From Bin5 sp965261695 (GTDB lineage Bacteria; Chloroflexota; Anaerolineae; Caldilineales; Caldilineaceae), in contig OZ253474.1 in the NCBI GenBank assembly GCA_965261695.1, positions 4,402,001-4,466,000 of the forward strand: a stretch of 64,000 nt of DNA, in the 5' to 3' direction. This document shows positions 25,154-33,388 of the stretch, one piece after another; positions within the stretch are counted from its first letter, which is position 1, and each line of letters starts with the position of its first letter. A model generated the notes under the pieces. That model did not search any database, was not told the DNA's origin, and saw nothing but the letters and a program-made list of their open reading frames with translations. A program made the position numbers and the translations under genes.

Positions 25154-26185
25154 ATGCGTATGCGGACTGCAGTCGTCGGTGTTGGGCACATGGCACAGAG
25201 CCATCTGCCCAACCTGGCCCGATTTTCTGACGTTGACCTGGTAGCTCTGTGTGATGTCAGTGAAGAGCGTCTTCAGGAGACTGCGCGGCATTACGGCGTG
25301 CCCCGCGTCTATACCGACCTCACGCAAATGCTGGATAGCGAGCAACTGGACTGTGTTTTTATCATTACTCCCGAATGGCTGCACGCCAAACAGAGCATCG
25401 AATGTCTACGGCGCGGCCTGGATGTCTTCTGCGAGAAGCCGCCCTCGCACAATGTCGCCGAGTCGAAGCGCATGGCGGAGGAAGCCCGCAACGCCGGCAG
25501 ACTCCTGGCGCTCGGTTTCAACCGCCGCTTTGGCGTGAGCGCGATCAAGGAGGCCTTCGCTGAGCACCCCCCCCAAATGTGTGTCGCTGAGTTTATCCGC
25601 CCTGTCGACGAATACCGCCCCCTGATCAACGGCAGCATCCACGCGCTTGATGCGCTGATCTACATCTGTGGAGAACCACAGTCTGTGGCAGCGGTGGCGA
25701 CTTACACCGATCCGGAAAAGCATGAGTGCATCGCTGCTTCGATCAAATTCGCGAACGGCGCTTTGGCCTCGCTGGCGTCAGGATATGGTACGCAAACCTC
25801 GGCTGAGCGGCTGAGCGTCTATGGGCACGGCATCGCCGCCTGGTGGTCCAGGAGCGACGTAACCATCCGCCGCGGCGATGAGAGCGAGACGCGTGAGATC
25901 GGCAACAGTGTGCTAGAGGAGGATCGGCACTTCATCGACTGCGTAAAGGGAAATGTCGAACCGATTGCGACGATTGACGATGCCGTGGTCACGATGGAGT
26001 GGGCGCATCGCATTTTCGCTGCCGTCGACATCCACGTCTCACCGGCCCCGCGCACCGGGCGCGGTTACCTGCAATGGTGTCCCTACTGCGGCGCCGACAT
26101 CATCGCCTACAAGAAGCAGTGCATTTCCTGCGGGCGCGAACTGGGCGCCTGGTCCATCCCCATTGAGGACATGGTGGAGAAATAG
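25154..26185 (+). CDS. Gfo/Idh/MocA-family oxidoreductase with C-terminal zinc ribbon
   Basis: A 343-residue dehydrogenase with a Rossmann motif (VVGVGHMAQSHLPNL) and catalytic EKP (FCEKPPSHN). After the normal C-terminal domain (about residue 300) there is a tail containing CPYCG, ten residues, and CISCG, a compact zinc-ribbon arrangement. Most Gfo/Idh/MocA enzymes end without a metal-binding tail. The ribbon may mediate contact with a partner, stabilise the oligomer or sense zinc or redox state. The frame is continuous through the tail, so it is not an annotation artefact. Confidence 0.87.
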   Translation: MRMRTAVVGVGHMAQSHLPNLARFSDVDLVALCDVSEERLQETARHYGVPRVYTDLTQMLDSEQLDCVFIITPEWLHAKQSIECLRRGLDVFCEKPPSHNVAESKRMAEEARNAGRLLALGFNRRFGVSAIKEAFAEHPPQMCVAEFIRPVDEYRPLINGSIHALDALIYICGEPQSVAAVATYTDPEKHECIAASIKFANGALASLASGYGTQTSAERLSVYGHGIAAWWSRSDVTIRRGDESETREIGNSVLEEDRHFIDCVKGNVEPIATIDDAVVTMEWAHRIFAAVDIHVSPAPRTGRGYLQWCPYCGADIIAYKKQCISCGRELGAWSIPIEDMVEK

Positions 26186-26300
26186 GCCAATTCCCGGCCC
26201 GCGAACGATCGACGACGAGGCTTCCTGCAAGACCTGACCATTTGGCTGACCGCACTTCGTTTCTTGAGGAAATTCTTGGAGCGGCAAGGGAGGCACCTGT

Positions 26301-27356
26301 ATGCCAATTCGTGAACATGATCGTCTCGTAATTCACAAAAACCCCCACGCCTATTCGTCCTGGCCTGATGTAACGATACTGAAGAACGGTGACTGGCTCA
26401 TAGCCTTTTCCCAGGCCATGAGCCGCCATCAGATCACGCATCGGGATCCCACCTTCCACAATCTGCTCGTGAGGTCCACAGATCAGGGACGCACCTGGAG
26501 CCGCTTTCCGCAGGGGCTGCCGGGATATGAATTCTTTGGGATCGACTGTATCGCCGTCACCGAGTTATCCAACGGAGATCTGCTCGCCCACACCGTGCTC
26601 GATAACTTCGTAACGGTCGACGCAGCCGCACGCGAGGCCAGGTACGCCGACTATCAGCGGCGGGAGCCTTTCCCGTGGGCGTTTAGGCGCATCGGGAGTT
26701 ACGTGATCCGCTCGGTCGACGGCGGTTTCACCTGGCAGGAACCGATCCTGGTGGATGTCTCCCCTTTCGACACCGGATTCTCACCCCGAGCGATTGTCGA
26801 GCTTAGCGATGGCACGCTCCTGCTGCCCCAATCCGAAGAGACCTTCGATCCACCGCAGGCGTTTGTAGTCAGGTCTAGCGACGGCGGACGTTCGTGGGGG
26901 GATGTCTCGCCTGTCGCGCAGGATGAGCATGTCGGCTTCTGGGAGCCGGCCTATACGGCGTTGCCCAGCGGCAAGATCATCGCCATGCTTCGCACACATG
27001 AAGCGGGAGGTTACTACCTCTACCAGTGTGATTCACATGATGGCGGCTATACCTGGACGAAGCCCGTCAAGACGCCGATGTGGGGCTATCCCGCACACAT
27101 GCTGACGTTGCATGACGGGCGCGTGCTGTGCGTTTATGGTCGCCGCCGCCCACCTTACGGCATTCGCGCTTGTCTCAGCGCCGACGAGGGTCAGACTTGG
27201 GACTTTGATGACGAGCTAATCATCCGTGATGACTTCCCAAATTCCGATCTCGGCTACCCGACATCCGTTCAACTCGCAGATGGGACGATTTTCACAACCT
27301 ACTACGGTCAAGACGACGACGTAACGTGCATTCACGGCAGTTACTACAGTATCTGA
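26301..27356 (+). CDS. BNR-repeat sialidase-like protein
   Basis: A 351-residue beta-propeller of the exo-alpha-sialidase type. Five Asp-box motifs are visible: STDQGRTW, SVDGGFTW, SSDGGRSW, SHDGGYTW and SADEGQTW. No signal peptide is seen, so it is probably cytoplasmic, unlike classical secreted sialidases. Its operon lies between sugar-type oxidoreductases and a sugar ABC system. It may release a sugar acid from an imported oligosaccharide, but many proteins of this family have no proven sialidase activity. The catalytic arginine triad was not checked by structure. Confidence 0.8.
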   Translation: MPIREHDRLVIHKNPHAYSSWPDVTILKNGDWLIAFSQAMSRHQITHRDPTFHNLLVRSTDQGRTWSRFPQGLPGYEFFGIDCIAVTELSNGDLLAHTVLDNFVTVDAAAREARYADYQRREPFPWAFRRIGSYVIRSVDGGFTWQEPILVDVSPFDTGFSPRAIVELSDGTLLLPQSEETFDPPQAFVVRSSDGGRSWGDVSPVAQDEHVGFWEPAYTALPSGKIIAMLRTHEAGGYYLYQCDSHDGGYTWTKPVKTPMWGYPAHMLTLHDGRVLCVYGRRRPPYGIRACLSADEGQTWDFDDELIIRDDFPNSDLGYPTSVQLADGTIFTTYYGQDDDVTCIHGSYYSI

Positions 27357-27372
27357 AAAGGAGGCTAGAGAC

Positions 27373-28737
27373 ATGAAGACCGAGCGCGTTTTTGAGTCGA
27401 GGAAAGCCCGAAGCGAGAAGTCGATCGGCCGCCGGGGATTCCTGCGCCTGACAGCAGGAACCACCGTTCTGGCAGGTCTGGCAGCTTGTAGGCCGGCCAC
27501 TGCGCCATCCTCCTCCGAGATGGGGGCCGAAGCGCCGGCGGCCGCGTCTGAACAGGAGATGCACGACCTGATCTACTGGAATGATCTGACCGGGCCGGAC
27601 GGTGAAATCCAGCAGGCGATTGTCGACCGTTACAATGGGGGGCCGGGCAAAGATGCCGGCGTCCACATAACGTTTGAAATCTATCCGGGCGACACGCTCT
27701 TCACCAAGAACATGGCCGCCTACGGCGCCGGCAGTCCAATCGACATCCTGCGCGCCAGCGCGCCGCAGACGAACCTCATGGTGGGCAATCAGATGTTGGT
27801 GGCCCTCGATGATGTCATGTCCGAGGCCGGACTGGACTGGGATGACTTTTTTCCCAGCCCCCTCGAATCCTTCACCATCGACGGCAGCCGCTACAGCATC
27901 CCTCAGGAGGTCAGCAACTACACCATATTCTTCAACACCGAACAGGCCGAAGCGGCCGGCCTCGATGTTCAGAACTTTCCCTCGGAGCGCGACGAGTTTG
28001 TCGAATGGGTACAGGCCGTGACCCAGCGCCAGGGCGACCAGTTCGATGTCGTAGGGTTGGTGATTCCAGGTTCGGGCGGCCTTCCGTTCCGTTGGTGGTT
28101 CCAACTGGTTTACCAATTCGGTGGTTCGCTGCTGACCGAGGATTACTCCCAAGTCAACTTCAACACCGATGCCGGCGGCAGCGCCTGCCAGTTCATCCTG
28201 GACTGCTTCGACACCTACAAGATATCGAACCGGGATATCCTGGACGCCCGCAAGGCGTTCATGTCGCTGTACGGCTCCATCATTCAAGACGGCGCATGGA
28301 TGTCGCCTGCCTTTGTTGAGCAGGAAGGACTGAGTTTCGACACCGCGCTTGTGCCGGTGATCGGCAATGATCTGTTCAGCTACGCCATCACCATGGCCGG
28401 CGTTGTCATCCGCCACGATCCGGAAGAGGCCGGGCGCGTGGAGGCGTGCGCCCATTTCCTGAAGTGGATGTCCGATGATCCGACCTGGAACATCGAGGTG
28501 CCCACCGTGCCCGTGCGACAATCCATCGGCGACATGCCTGAACTGCAAGAGATCCCGTATATGAAGCCGTTTATCGACCTGGTGCCCTACGGCGTTGAGG
28601 CGCCGCCGATCGCGCAATTCGGCGAAATCAGAGGCCGTATTGTCGAGATTCTTGACTCGGTGTGGAGCACAGACCTGTCGGTAACGGATGGTCTCGCCCG
28701 GGCGGAAGAGCAGGTGAACGACATTCTGGCCGGGTAA
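27373..28737 (+). CDS. Family-1 sugar-binding lipoprotein (twin-arginine type)
   Basis: A 454-residue extracytoplasmic binding protein of the SBP_bac_1 family used by sugar and glycerol-phosphate importers. The N-terminus has twin arginine (IGRRGFLRLTAG) and a lipobox (GLAAC). The mature part shows YNGGPGKDAGVHITFE, IDILRAS, YSIPQEVSNYTIFFN and the sugar-binding helix region. It starts 16 bp after the sialidase-like gene with AAAAGGAGG upstream and is followed by a hairpin and two permease genes. Confidence 0.9.
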   Translation: MKTERVFESRKARSEKSIGRRGFLRLTAGTTVLAGLAACRPATAPSSSEMGAEAPAAASEQEMHDLIYWNDLTGPDGEIQQAIVDRYNGGPGKDAGVHITFEIYPGDTLFTKNMAAYGAGSPIDILRASAPQTNLMVGNQMLVALDDVMSEAGLDWDDFFPSPLESFTIDGSRYSIPQEVSNYTIFFNTEQAEAAGLDVQNFPSERDEFVEWVQAVTQRQGDQFDVVGLVIPGSGGLPFRWWFQLVYQFGGSLLTEDYSQVNFNTDAGGSACQFILDCFDTYKISNRDILDARKAFMSLYGSIIQDGAWMSPAFVEQEGLSFDTALVPVIGNDLFSYAITMAGVVIRHDPEEAGRVEACAHFLKWMSDDPTWNIEVPTVPVRQSIGDMPELQEIPYMKPFIDLVPYGVEAPPIAQFGEIRGRIVEILDSVWSTDLSVTDGLARAEEQVNDILAG

Positions 28738-28753
28738 GCCCAAGCGAGCAGTG

Positions 28754-28790
28754 TGCGTGTTGCGTATCCGGCCTGGGTACGCAGCACGCA
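28754..28790 (+). terminator. Hairpin after sugar-binding protein gene
   Basis: A 16-bp stem (28754-28769 with 28775-28790, two G-U pairs) and 5-nt loop begins 16 bp after the stop codon. No long T run follows, so it fits an RNA-stabilising or attenuating hairpin better than a full terminator. Confidence 0.6.
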
Positions 28791-28870
28791 ACCTGGCCCG
28801 TTTGACTCCACACATGGTGTGTCGAATGACAAGAGCAGCCAGCCCGAGAGCCGCAGACCAGGAGGGGCGT

Positions 28871-29779
28871 TTGAAATTGGCCGGCCAGTTACTATGGGCG
28901 CGGCTGCGCCCCCAGGAAAAGACCGAAAAGACTGCCTATCTCTTCCTACTGCCCTACCTGCTGTTCTTCATCGCCTTTGGATTCATACCCATCTTTTTGG
29001 GCTTCTTCGTGAGTCTGACCGACTGGAGCGTGGTTGGAGACTTCCAATGGTTGGGCTTGCGAAACTACATCAAGTGGTTGGGCGATGACCACTTGGTAAA
29101 GGTCACCTTTAACACGCTGCGCTACACCCTGTTGAGTGTGCCCAGCGTTGCCGCCGTCAGCTTGGCCCTTGCCCTCTATGTAAACAAGAAGCTGACAGGT
29201 TATGTGTTTTCCAGAATCGTCTTTTTTGCGCCTTACGTGGTCGCCGTCACGGTTACCAGCCTGCTCTGGAAGTGGATTCTTGAGACCGATTTCGGGGTGC
29301 TCAACTACTATCTCATGCAGCTCGGCATTCCCGCCATCCCCTGGCTGTCAACAGTTCGCTGGGCGATGGTGGCGTTGGTCATCACAAAACTCTGGTGGGA
29401 TGCCGGCTTCAGCATGGTCATCTTTCTGGCCGGTTTACAGGAAATTCCGGCAGATCTATACGAAGCCGCCCGCATTGACGGCGCCAACAGCTGGCGCCTG
29501 TTTCGGCACATCACCTTTCCTCTCCTGCGGCCTGTTACGAGCCTCGTAATTACACTGAACCTGATCATTTGCATGCAATCGTTCAGCACGATGTTCCTGA
29601 TGACGGAGGGAGGGCCGGCCGGCTCCACCACGACGATCGTTTATGAGATCTATCAACAAAGTTTCGCCCAGTTCAAGATGGGCTATGGATCCGCTCTCTC
29701 CTTTCTTCTTTTTGTGGCGATTCTTGTTATGACCCTTCTGCTGTTCAAGCTCTTCCCGGAGCGCGTGGATGTGGACTAG
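28871..29779 (+). CDS. Sugar ABC permease, MalF/UgpA-like
   Basis: A 302-residue inner-membrane permease of the family-1 sugar transporter type. It has the N-terminal helix FLLPYLLFFIAFGFIPIFL, FNTLRYTLLSVPS, and the EAA coupling loop (DLYEAARIDGANSWRLFRHITFPLL). TTG 28871 is preferred over an upstream ATG because AGGAGGGG lies just before it and gives the normal family length. It pairs with the permease at 29795-30646. No sugar-type ATPase is in the window. Confidence 0.88.
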   Translation: MKLAGQLLWARLRPQEKTEKTAYLFLLPYLLFFIAFGFIPIFLGFFVSLTDWSVVGDFQWLGLRNYIKWLGDDHLVKVTFNTLRYTLLSVPSVAAVSLALALYVNKKLTGYVFSRIVFFAPYVVAVTVTSLLWKWILETDFGVLNYYLMQLGIPAIPWLSTVRWAMVALVITKLWWDAGFSMVIFLAGLQEIPADLYEAARIDGANSWRLFRHITFPLLRPVTSLVITLNLIICMQSFSTMFLMTEGGPAGSTTTIVYEIYQQSFAQFKMGYGSALSFLLFVAILVMTLLLFKLFPERVDVD

Positions 29780-29794
29780 CGAGGAAAGAACCTC

Positions 29795-30646
29795 ATGATC
29801 ATTCGAATCTTGGGTAAGCGTGTCACGCCGGAGACCCTGGTGCTTTGGCTCACAGGCATGTCCATTTCAATCCTGTGGGGCATGCCTCTGCTCTGGATGG
29901 TTTCCACCTCGCTAAAGCCCGAAGGCCAGATCATGCGTTACCCAATCGAGTGGCTGCCCCGCCAAGTCAGCTTGGAAAACTACCAGATCGTGTTCAACTA
30001 TCCGGTCTTGCGATGGTTTTGGAACAGCCTCTTTGTTGCAATGGTAACGACGGCCCTGGTCGTCTTTTTCAGCGCGATGGCGGGCTATGCCCTGGCCCGG
30101 ATGCGATTCTGGGGGCGTAAATTTGTTTTCGGCGTCATCCTTTCCTCGCGCATGATTCCCGGCGCTGTAGCCCTCATCCCTCTATACCTGATCATTGCCA
30201 GGTTCAGACTGCTCGATACCTATCTGGCGCTGATTATGCCCGCTGTGGCCAGTACGCTGGGCGTATACCTGTTTCGACAGTTTTTCTTTTCGTTGCCCCG
30301 CGAATTGGAGGACGCTGCCCTGATCGATGGTTGTGGGCGGTTTGGTCTGTTCTTCAGGATCGCTCTGCCTCTGGCAATACCGGCTCTTCTGACAGTCGCC
30401 CTCATCACTTTCGTCGCCAGTTGGAACGATTTTCTGTGGCCTCTGCTGGTCACGAGCACCGACACGGCTACCACCATGCCGGTCGGCATGATGAAGTTTA
30501 ACCCGCGCACCGCGGGCATCAGGCGTATGACGTATGGCGTGGCCATGGCTGGCGTGACAATCCAAAGTCTTCCTACTTTGCTCCTGTTCTTTCTTTTGCA
30601 GAGACATTTCGTGCAGGGCGTTACGCGAACCGGCTTGAGAGGATAA
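29795..30646 (+). CDS. Sugar ABC permease, MalG/UgpE-like
   Basis: A 283-residue permease with the typical N-terminal MVSTSLKPEGQIMRYPIEW segment, the SRMIPGAVALIPLYLI region and the EAA loop ELEDAALIDGCGRFGLFFRIALPLA. It starts 15 bp after its partner and is followed 11 bp later by an oxidoreductase gene. The system needs a MsmK/UgpC-type ATPase, which must be encoded elsewhere. Confidence 0.9.
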   Translation: MIIRILGKRVTPETLVLWLTGMSISILWGMPLLWMVSTSLKPEGQIMRYPIEWLPRQVSLENYQIVFNYPVLRWFWNSLFVAMVTTALVVFFSAMAGYALARMRFWGRKFVFGVILSSRMIPGAVALIPLYLIIARFRLLDTYLALIMPAVASTLGVYLFRQFFFSLPRELEDAALIDGCGRFGLFFRIALPLAIPALLTVALITFVASWNDFLWPLLVTSTDTATTMPVGMMKFNPRTAGIRRMTYGVAMAGVTIQSLPTLLLFFLLQRHFVQGVTRTGLRG

Positions 30647-30657
30647 GGAGCAAGCAT

Positions 30658-31353
30658 ATGAGCAATCCGTTGCGGGCGGGTCTGATCGGTTGTGGCGGGA
30701 TTGCCCGGTCCCACATGCGAGCATACCATCAACTGGAGGGTGTGGAAGTGTCGGCCGCCGCGGAGATCGTTCCGGATCATCTCCAGGCATTTGGCCGCAC
30801 TTGGGGTATCGAGAAACTTTACTGCAATTACCAGGTCGTGCTGGAGCGGGAAAACCTGGACATAGTTAGCGTCTGCACGCCGCCCTACGCGCACTGTGCT
30901 CCGACCGTCGGCGCGGCCGCGTCCGGCGTGCGTGGCATCTTCTGCGAGAGGCCCATGGCCATGAACCTGGCCGAGGCCGACCAGATGCTTGAAGACTGCG
31001 AGCGGGCCGGGACGCGATTGCAGATCGACCACATCTACCGTTTCGAGCGCAACTTCCGCCAGGTTAAGGCAATGGTGGAGGCCGGCGTGATCGGTGAACT
31101 GCTTGTGATTTCGGGCAAGTGCGTGGGACCTCCGCGCAATCCCGAGCGCTACGACGGACAGTATGGCCTGAATGGCGGCGGCTGGCTGATGGCCCAGGGT
31201 ACTCACCTCTTCGATCTTTTCCGCTTTTACGCCGGGGATCCCGTCTGGTGCCTTGCCAATGTCGAGCGCTGGCTCCCGAACGTGGATATCGAAGATGCAG
31301 CCACCGGTCTTTTCGGACTGCAAAGCGGTGTCAAGGCATTCTTTGAGGTTTGA
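30658..31353 (+). pseudogene. Gfo/Idh/MocA oxidoreductase 3, truncated by an IS
   Basis: The 231-residue frame has the Rossmann motif (AGLIGCGGIARSHMRAY) and most of the catalytic half but stops where the IS end begins at 31355; intact relatives here run to 334-343 residues. The TGA stop lies within 2 bp of the IS end. The catalytic EKP is changed to ERP (FCERPMAM), which may already have weakened the enzyme. It was the last gene of the long plus-strand operon. It probably no longer makes a stable enzyme. Confidence 0.82.
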
Positions 31354-31354
31354 G

Positions 31355-32505
31355 GGGGTGCACCCCAGATTATTGTGCGTCAAGTAAAGCCAAGTCGTTG
31401 AAGTGACTGAGGCCAGGTTTGACTGAGCGGAGTAGTGCGGAGTGCGAGCATCGCTTGCGCGCCCTGACTAGACCAGCGCATGTCAGATTGTTTGAGCCGT
31501 TGCCGAACTACCTGTTTGCAGGCCGATTCGACAGTGCCGCTGCCGATGGGGTAACCTGCCTGACGGAATACGTTGTAGCGCATACGCCAGCGATTGTGGA
31601 AGAGATAGAGAATCGCCTTGCGCACGGCGTCAGGTAGGGAGTGGCGTTGGGGGTAGAGTCGGCGGATGTTGCGCAGGACATTGCCGAGGCCGCCCTCGAT
31701 CAACAACTGTTTCTGTGCAGCGACCCACGCGGTCGCCTGCTCTGATTCGGCGTCGAAGCGATGCTGGGGGATCAGCCACAGCTTTGCGACAGCATGCCAC
31801 CAGTCGAGGATTTCGACGCAGTTGCCATAGCACATACGCACGATGTTCCAGATCCAGGCTGCGCCGTCATTGACACTGCTCAGGTAGCTGGCGTTCTCCA
31901 CACCCCAACCACAAGCTTCCGCCCACTGTTGCTGACCGAATTCGGTCGCATCCCACAGCCCGGCGCGATAGCTATGTTCGTCCAAATGGGTGGTGAAGGT
32001 GCCTGTTGCGGCGTCAATCAGATGGCGCACAGCCGAAACGGTCACCAATTTCACCTCTTTCCAGCCTTCGCCGCGGATGTTGACCATCGCACCATCCATC
32101 GAGATGTTCATCACGTCGCTCGCGGGCGCAGGCGCCTGGCGCCACACCACCTCTGTCTCTGCGCTCGGTATCTGCACCGTTGCCTGCGCTGCTTCCGCTT
32201 GCTGCTCGACCAGGCGCCCACCGTACGCTCTCCAAGCTGCTCTTGGATAGACTGACATGGGTCAATTCGCGCAAAGGCTTGGCCGCACGCGCAAAGGGAA
32301 TCTCAGCGCCCAACCGCAACGCTTGTGCAATCGTCTCCGGCGACCAGCTAAGATGTCTCATCAAGTGAAGTCGCTGGTCCAGGGGGGAAAATCCCCTGCC
32401 CACAATCGGGACAGCGGCGATGGCTTCGCTTCACTTTCACTTTGGCATGGTTCACCGTGCGCGTCCGCCGCCCATTCGACTTCATCTCCTGCCCGCACTG
32501 CCGAG
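31355..32505 (-). mobile_element. Decayed ISKra4-type element, left part missing
   Basis: The right inverted repeat (GGGGTGCACCCCAGATTATTG) begins at 31355. Reading leftward, the transposase C-terminus (GYPIGSGTVESACKQVVRQRLKQSDMRWSSQ to LQRLGFT) is clear. The long frame 31380-32258 is preceded by two further pieces in other frames: one to about 32390, and one holding CGQEMKSNGRRTRTV and CPDCG to about 32505. Homology to the other copies stops there, so the 5' end of the transposase and the left inverted repeat are gone. Frameshifts lie near 32225 and in the G/C run near 32388. Confidence 0.78.
31380..32480 (-). pseudogene. ISKra4-family transposase, frameshifted
   Basis: The largest open piece is 292 residues (32258-31380) and contains most of the DDE domain: MNISMDGAMVNIRGEGWKEVK, YLSSVNDGAAWIWNIV, EILDWWHAVAKLW, and the VESACKQ motif with the glutamate. 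The N-terminal zinc-binding region is in other frames. At least two frameshifts and loss of the start make it non-functional. Family assignment rests on the GSGTVES and WS-AMLALR motifs; I could not search a database. Confidence 0.75.
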
Positions 32506-32738
32506 AACTGCAGATTCTTGGCGCCTACGAAGTCGAACTTGACGTGCTCCACGTCTATTGGCCCTGGACGCCACAACGCGATCGCGCCGTGGTTCTGCGC
32601 CGAATTGCTGACCGAAGCCTTGCGGTCGACCACATGATCAGTCGCAGGGTACCCTACACGCTGGCGCCGGCAGTGTACGAGCGGATCGCTGACGGCGGTG
32701 AGGGTTGGCTGGGAATCATTCTGACATGGAGTTGGTGA
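32506..32738 (+). pseudogene. C-terminal fragment of a zinc-type medium-chain dehydrogenase
   Basis: In the plus frame ending at 32738, about 70 residues read ELDVLHVYWPW, RAVVLRRIADRSLAVDHMISRRVPYTLAPAVYERIADGGEGWLGIILTW. This pattern (basic residue after LI.. and a run ending in G-I-L) matches the tail of Zn-dependent alcohol/threonine-dehydrogenase-like proteins. Its start is absent, lost at the IS junction. Together with the truncated oxidoreductase on the other side, it indicates that DNA between them was deleted. Confidence 0.6.
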
Positions 32739-32814
32739 GTATACAGACAGGTGGGATCGGCCGGCGCCTCGCCATGTTTCTCATGTGTTGCCTACGTGCA
32801 TCTCGAACTCCGTG

Positions 32815-33198
32815 TCAAGCGGTCAAGGCAACGATCTGTATTTCCACGAGGGCCTCGAAGGCTAACTGGGTCACTGCCGCCGTGGTCTTGGCTGGCCCGG
32901 CCTGGGGAAAGAAAGTTCCGTAGACCTCGTTGAAAGCGGTCCAGTCGTCCCAGTTCACGATGTACACGGTTACATTGACAACCTGCTCCAGTGAAGAGCC
33001 GCCCGCCTCCAGGACCTCGCGGACGTTTTCCAGCGTCCGGTGTGTCTGCTCGCGGATGCCTCCTTCTACCATCTGTCCCGTAGTGTAGTCCAGCCCGATC
33101 TGTCCGGCCAGGAATAGAAGGTTGCCGGCTCGGACCGCCTGGCTGTAGGTCGGATTCGTCACCGGTATCGCCGGCACGTCTATGACTTCACGATCCAT
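32815..33198 (-). CDS. RidA/YjgF-family enamine/imine deaminase-like protein
   Basis: A 127-residue protein starting at ATG 33198 with AAAGGAGA upstream. It shows the RidA signature: YSQAVRAGNLLFLAGQIGLD, TLENVREVLEAGGSSLEQVVNVTVYI, FNEVYGTFFP, and PAKTTAAVTQLA. RidA proteins hydrolyse reactive enamines/imines from PLP enzymes. The usual active-site arginine in the R-x4-V-x-L/I-x-x-x-A-x-V-E segment is not seen (AKTTAAVTQLAFEALVEI), so this may belong to a subfamily with other activity. It is the last gene of the leftward opp operon. Confidence 0.85.
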   Translation of the reverse strand: MDREVIDVPAIPVTNPTYSQAVRAGNLLFLAGQIGLDYTTGQMVEGGIREQTHRTLENVREVLEAGGSSLEQVVNVTVYIVNWDDWTAFNEVYGTFFPQAGPAKTTAAVTQLAFEALVEIQIVALTA

Positions 33199-33388
33199 CT
33201 GTCGTCTCCTTTTTCCATCTGATTCGGGGTGAGCATGACTTCCTGTATGGGCAATCCACTTGGCAAGAAGCGGGAACTTGGCTCTACCGGCACTGCCGTC
33301 TGTGGTTTCTCGCGCGCAAATTCGGGCGCCGCTGGCCAAGTGCGCGTATGGCGTAAGGGGGATACCGGGTTTGTCCGGAACAGTAGGG

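Noticed and set aside
27292..28815. A 507-residue minus-strand open frame
   Set aside because: It is antisense to the sugar-binding lipoprotein; no family motifs.
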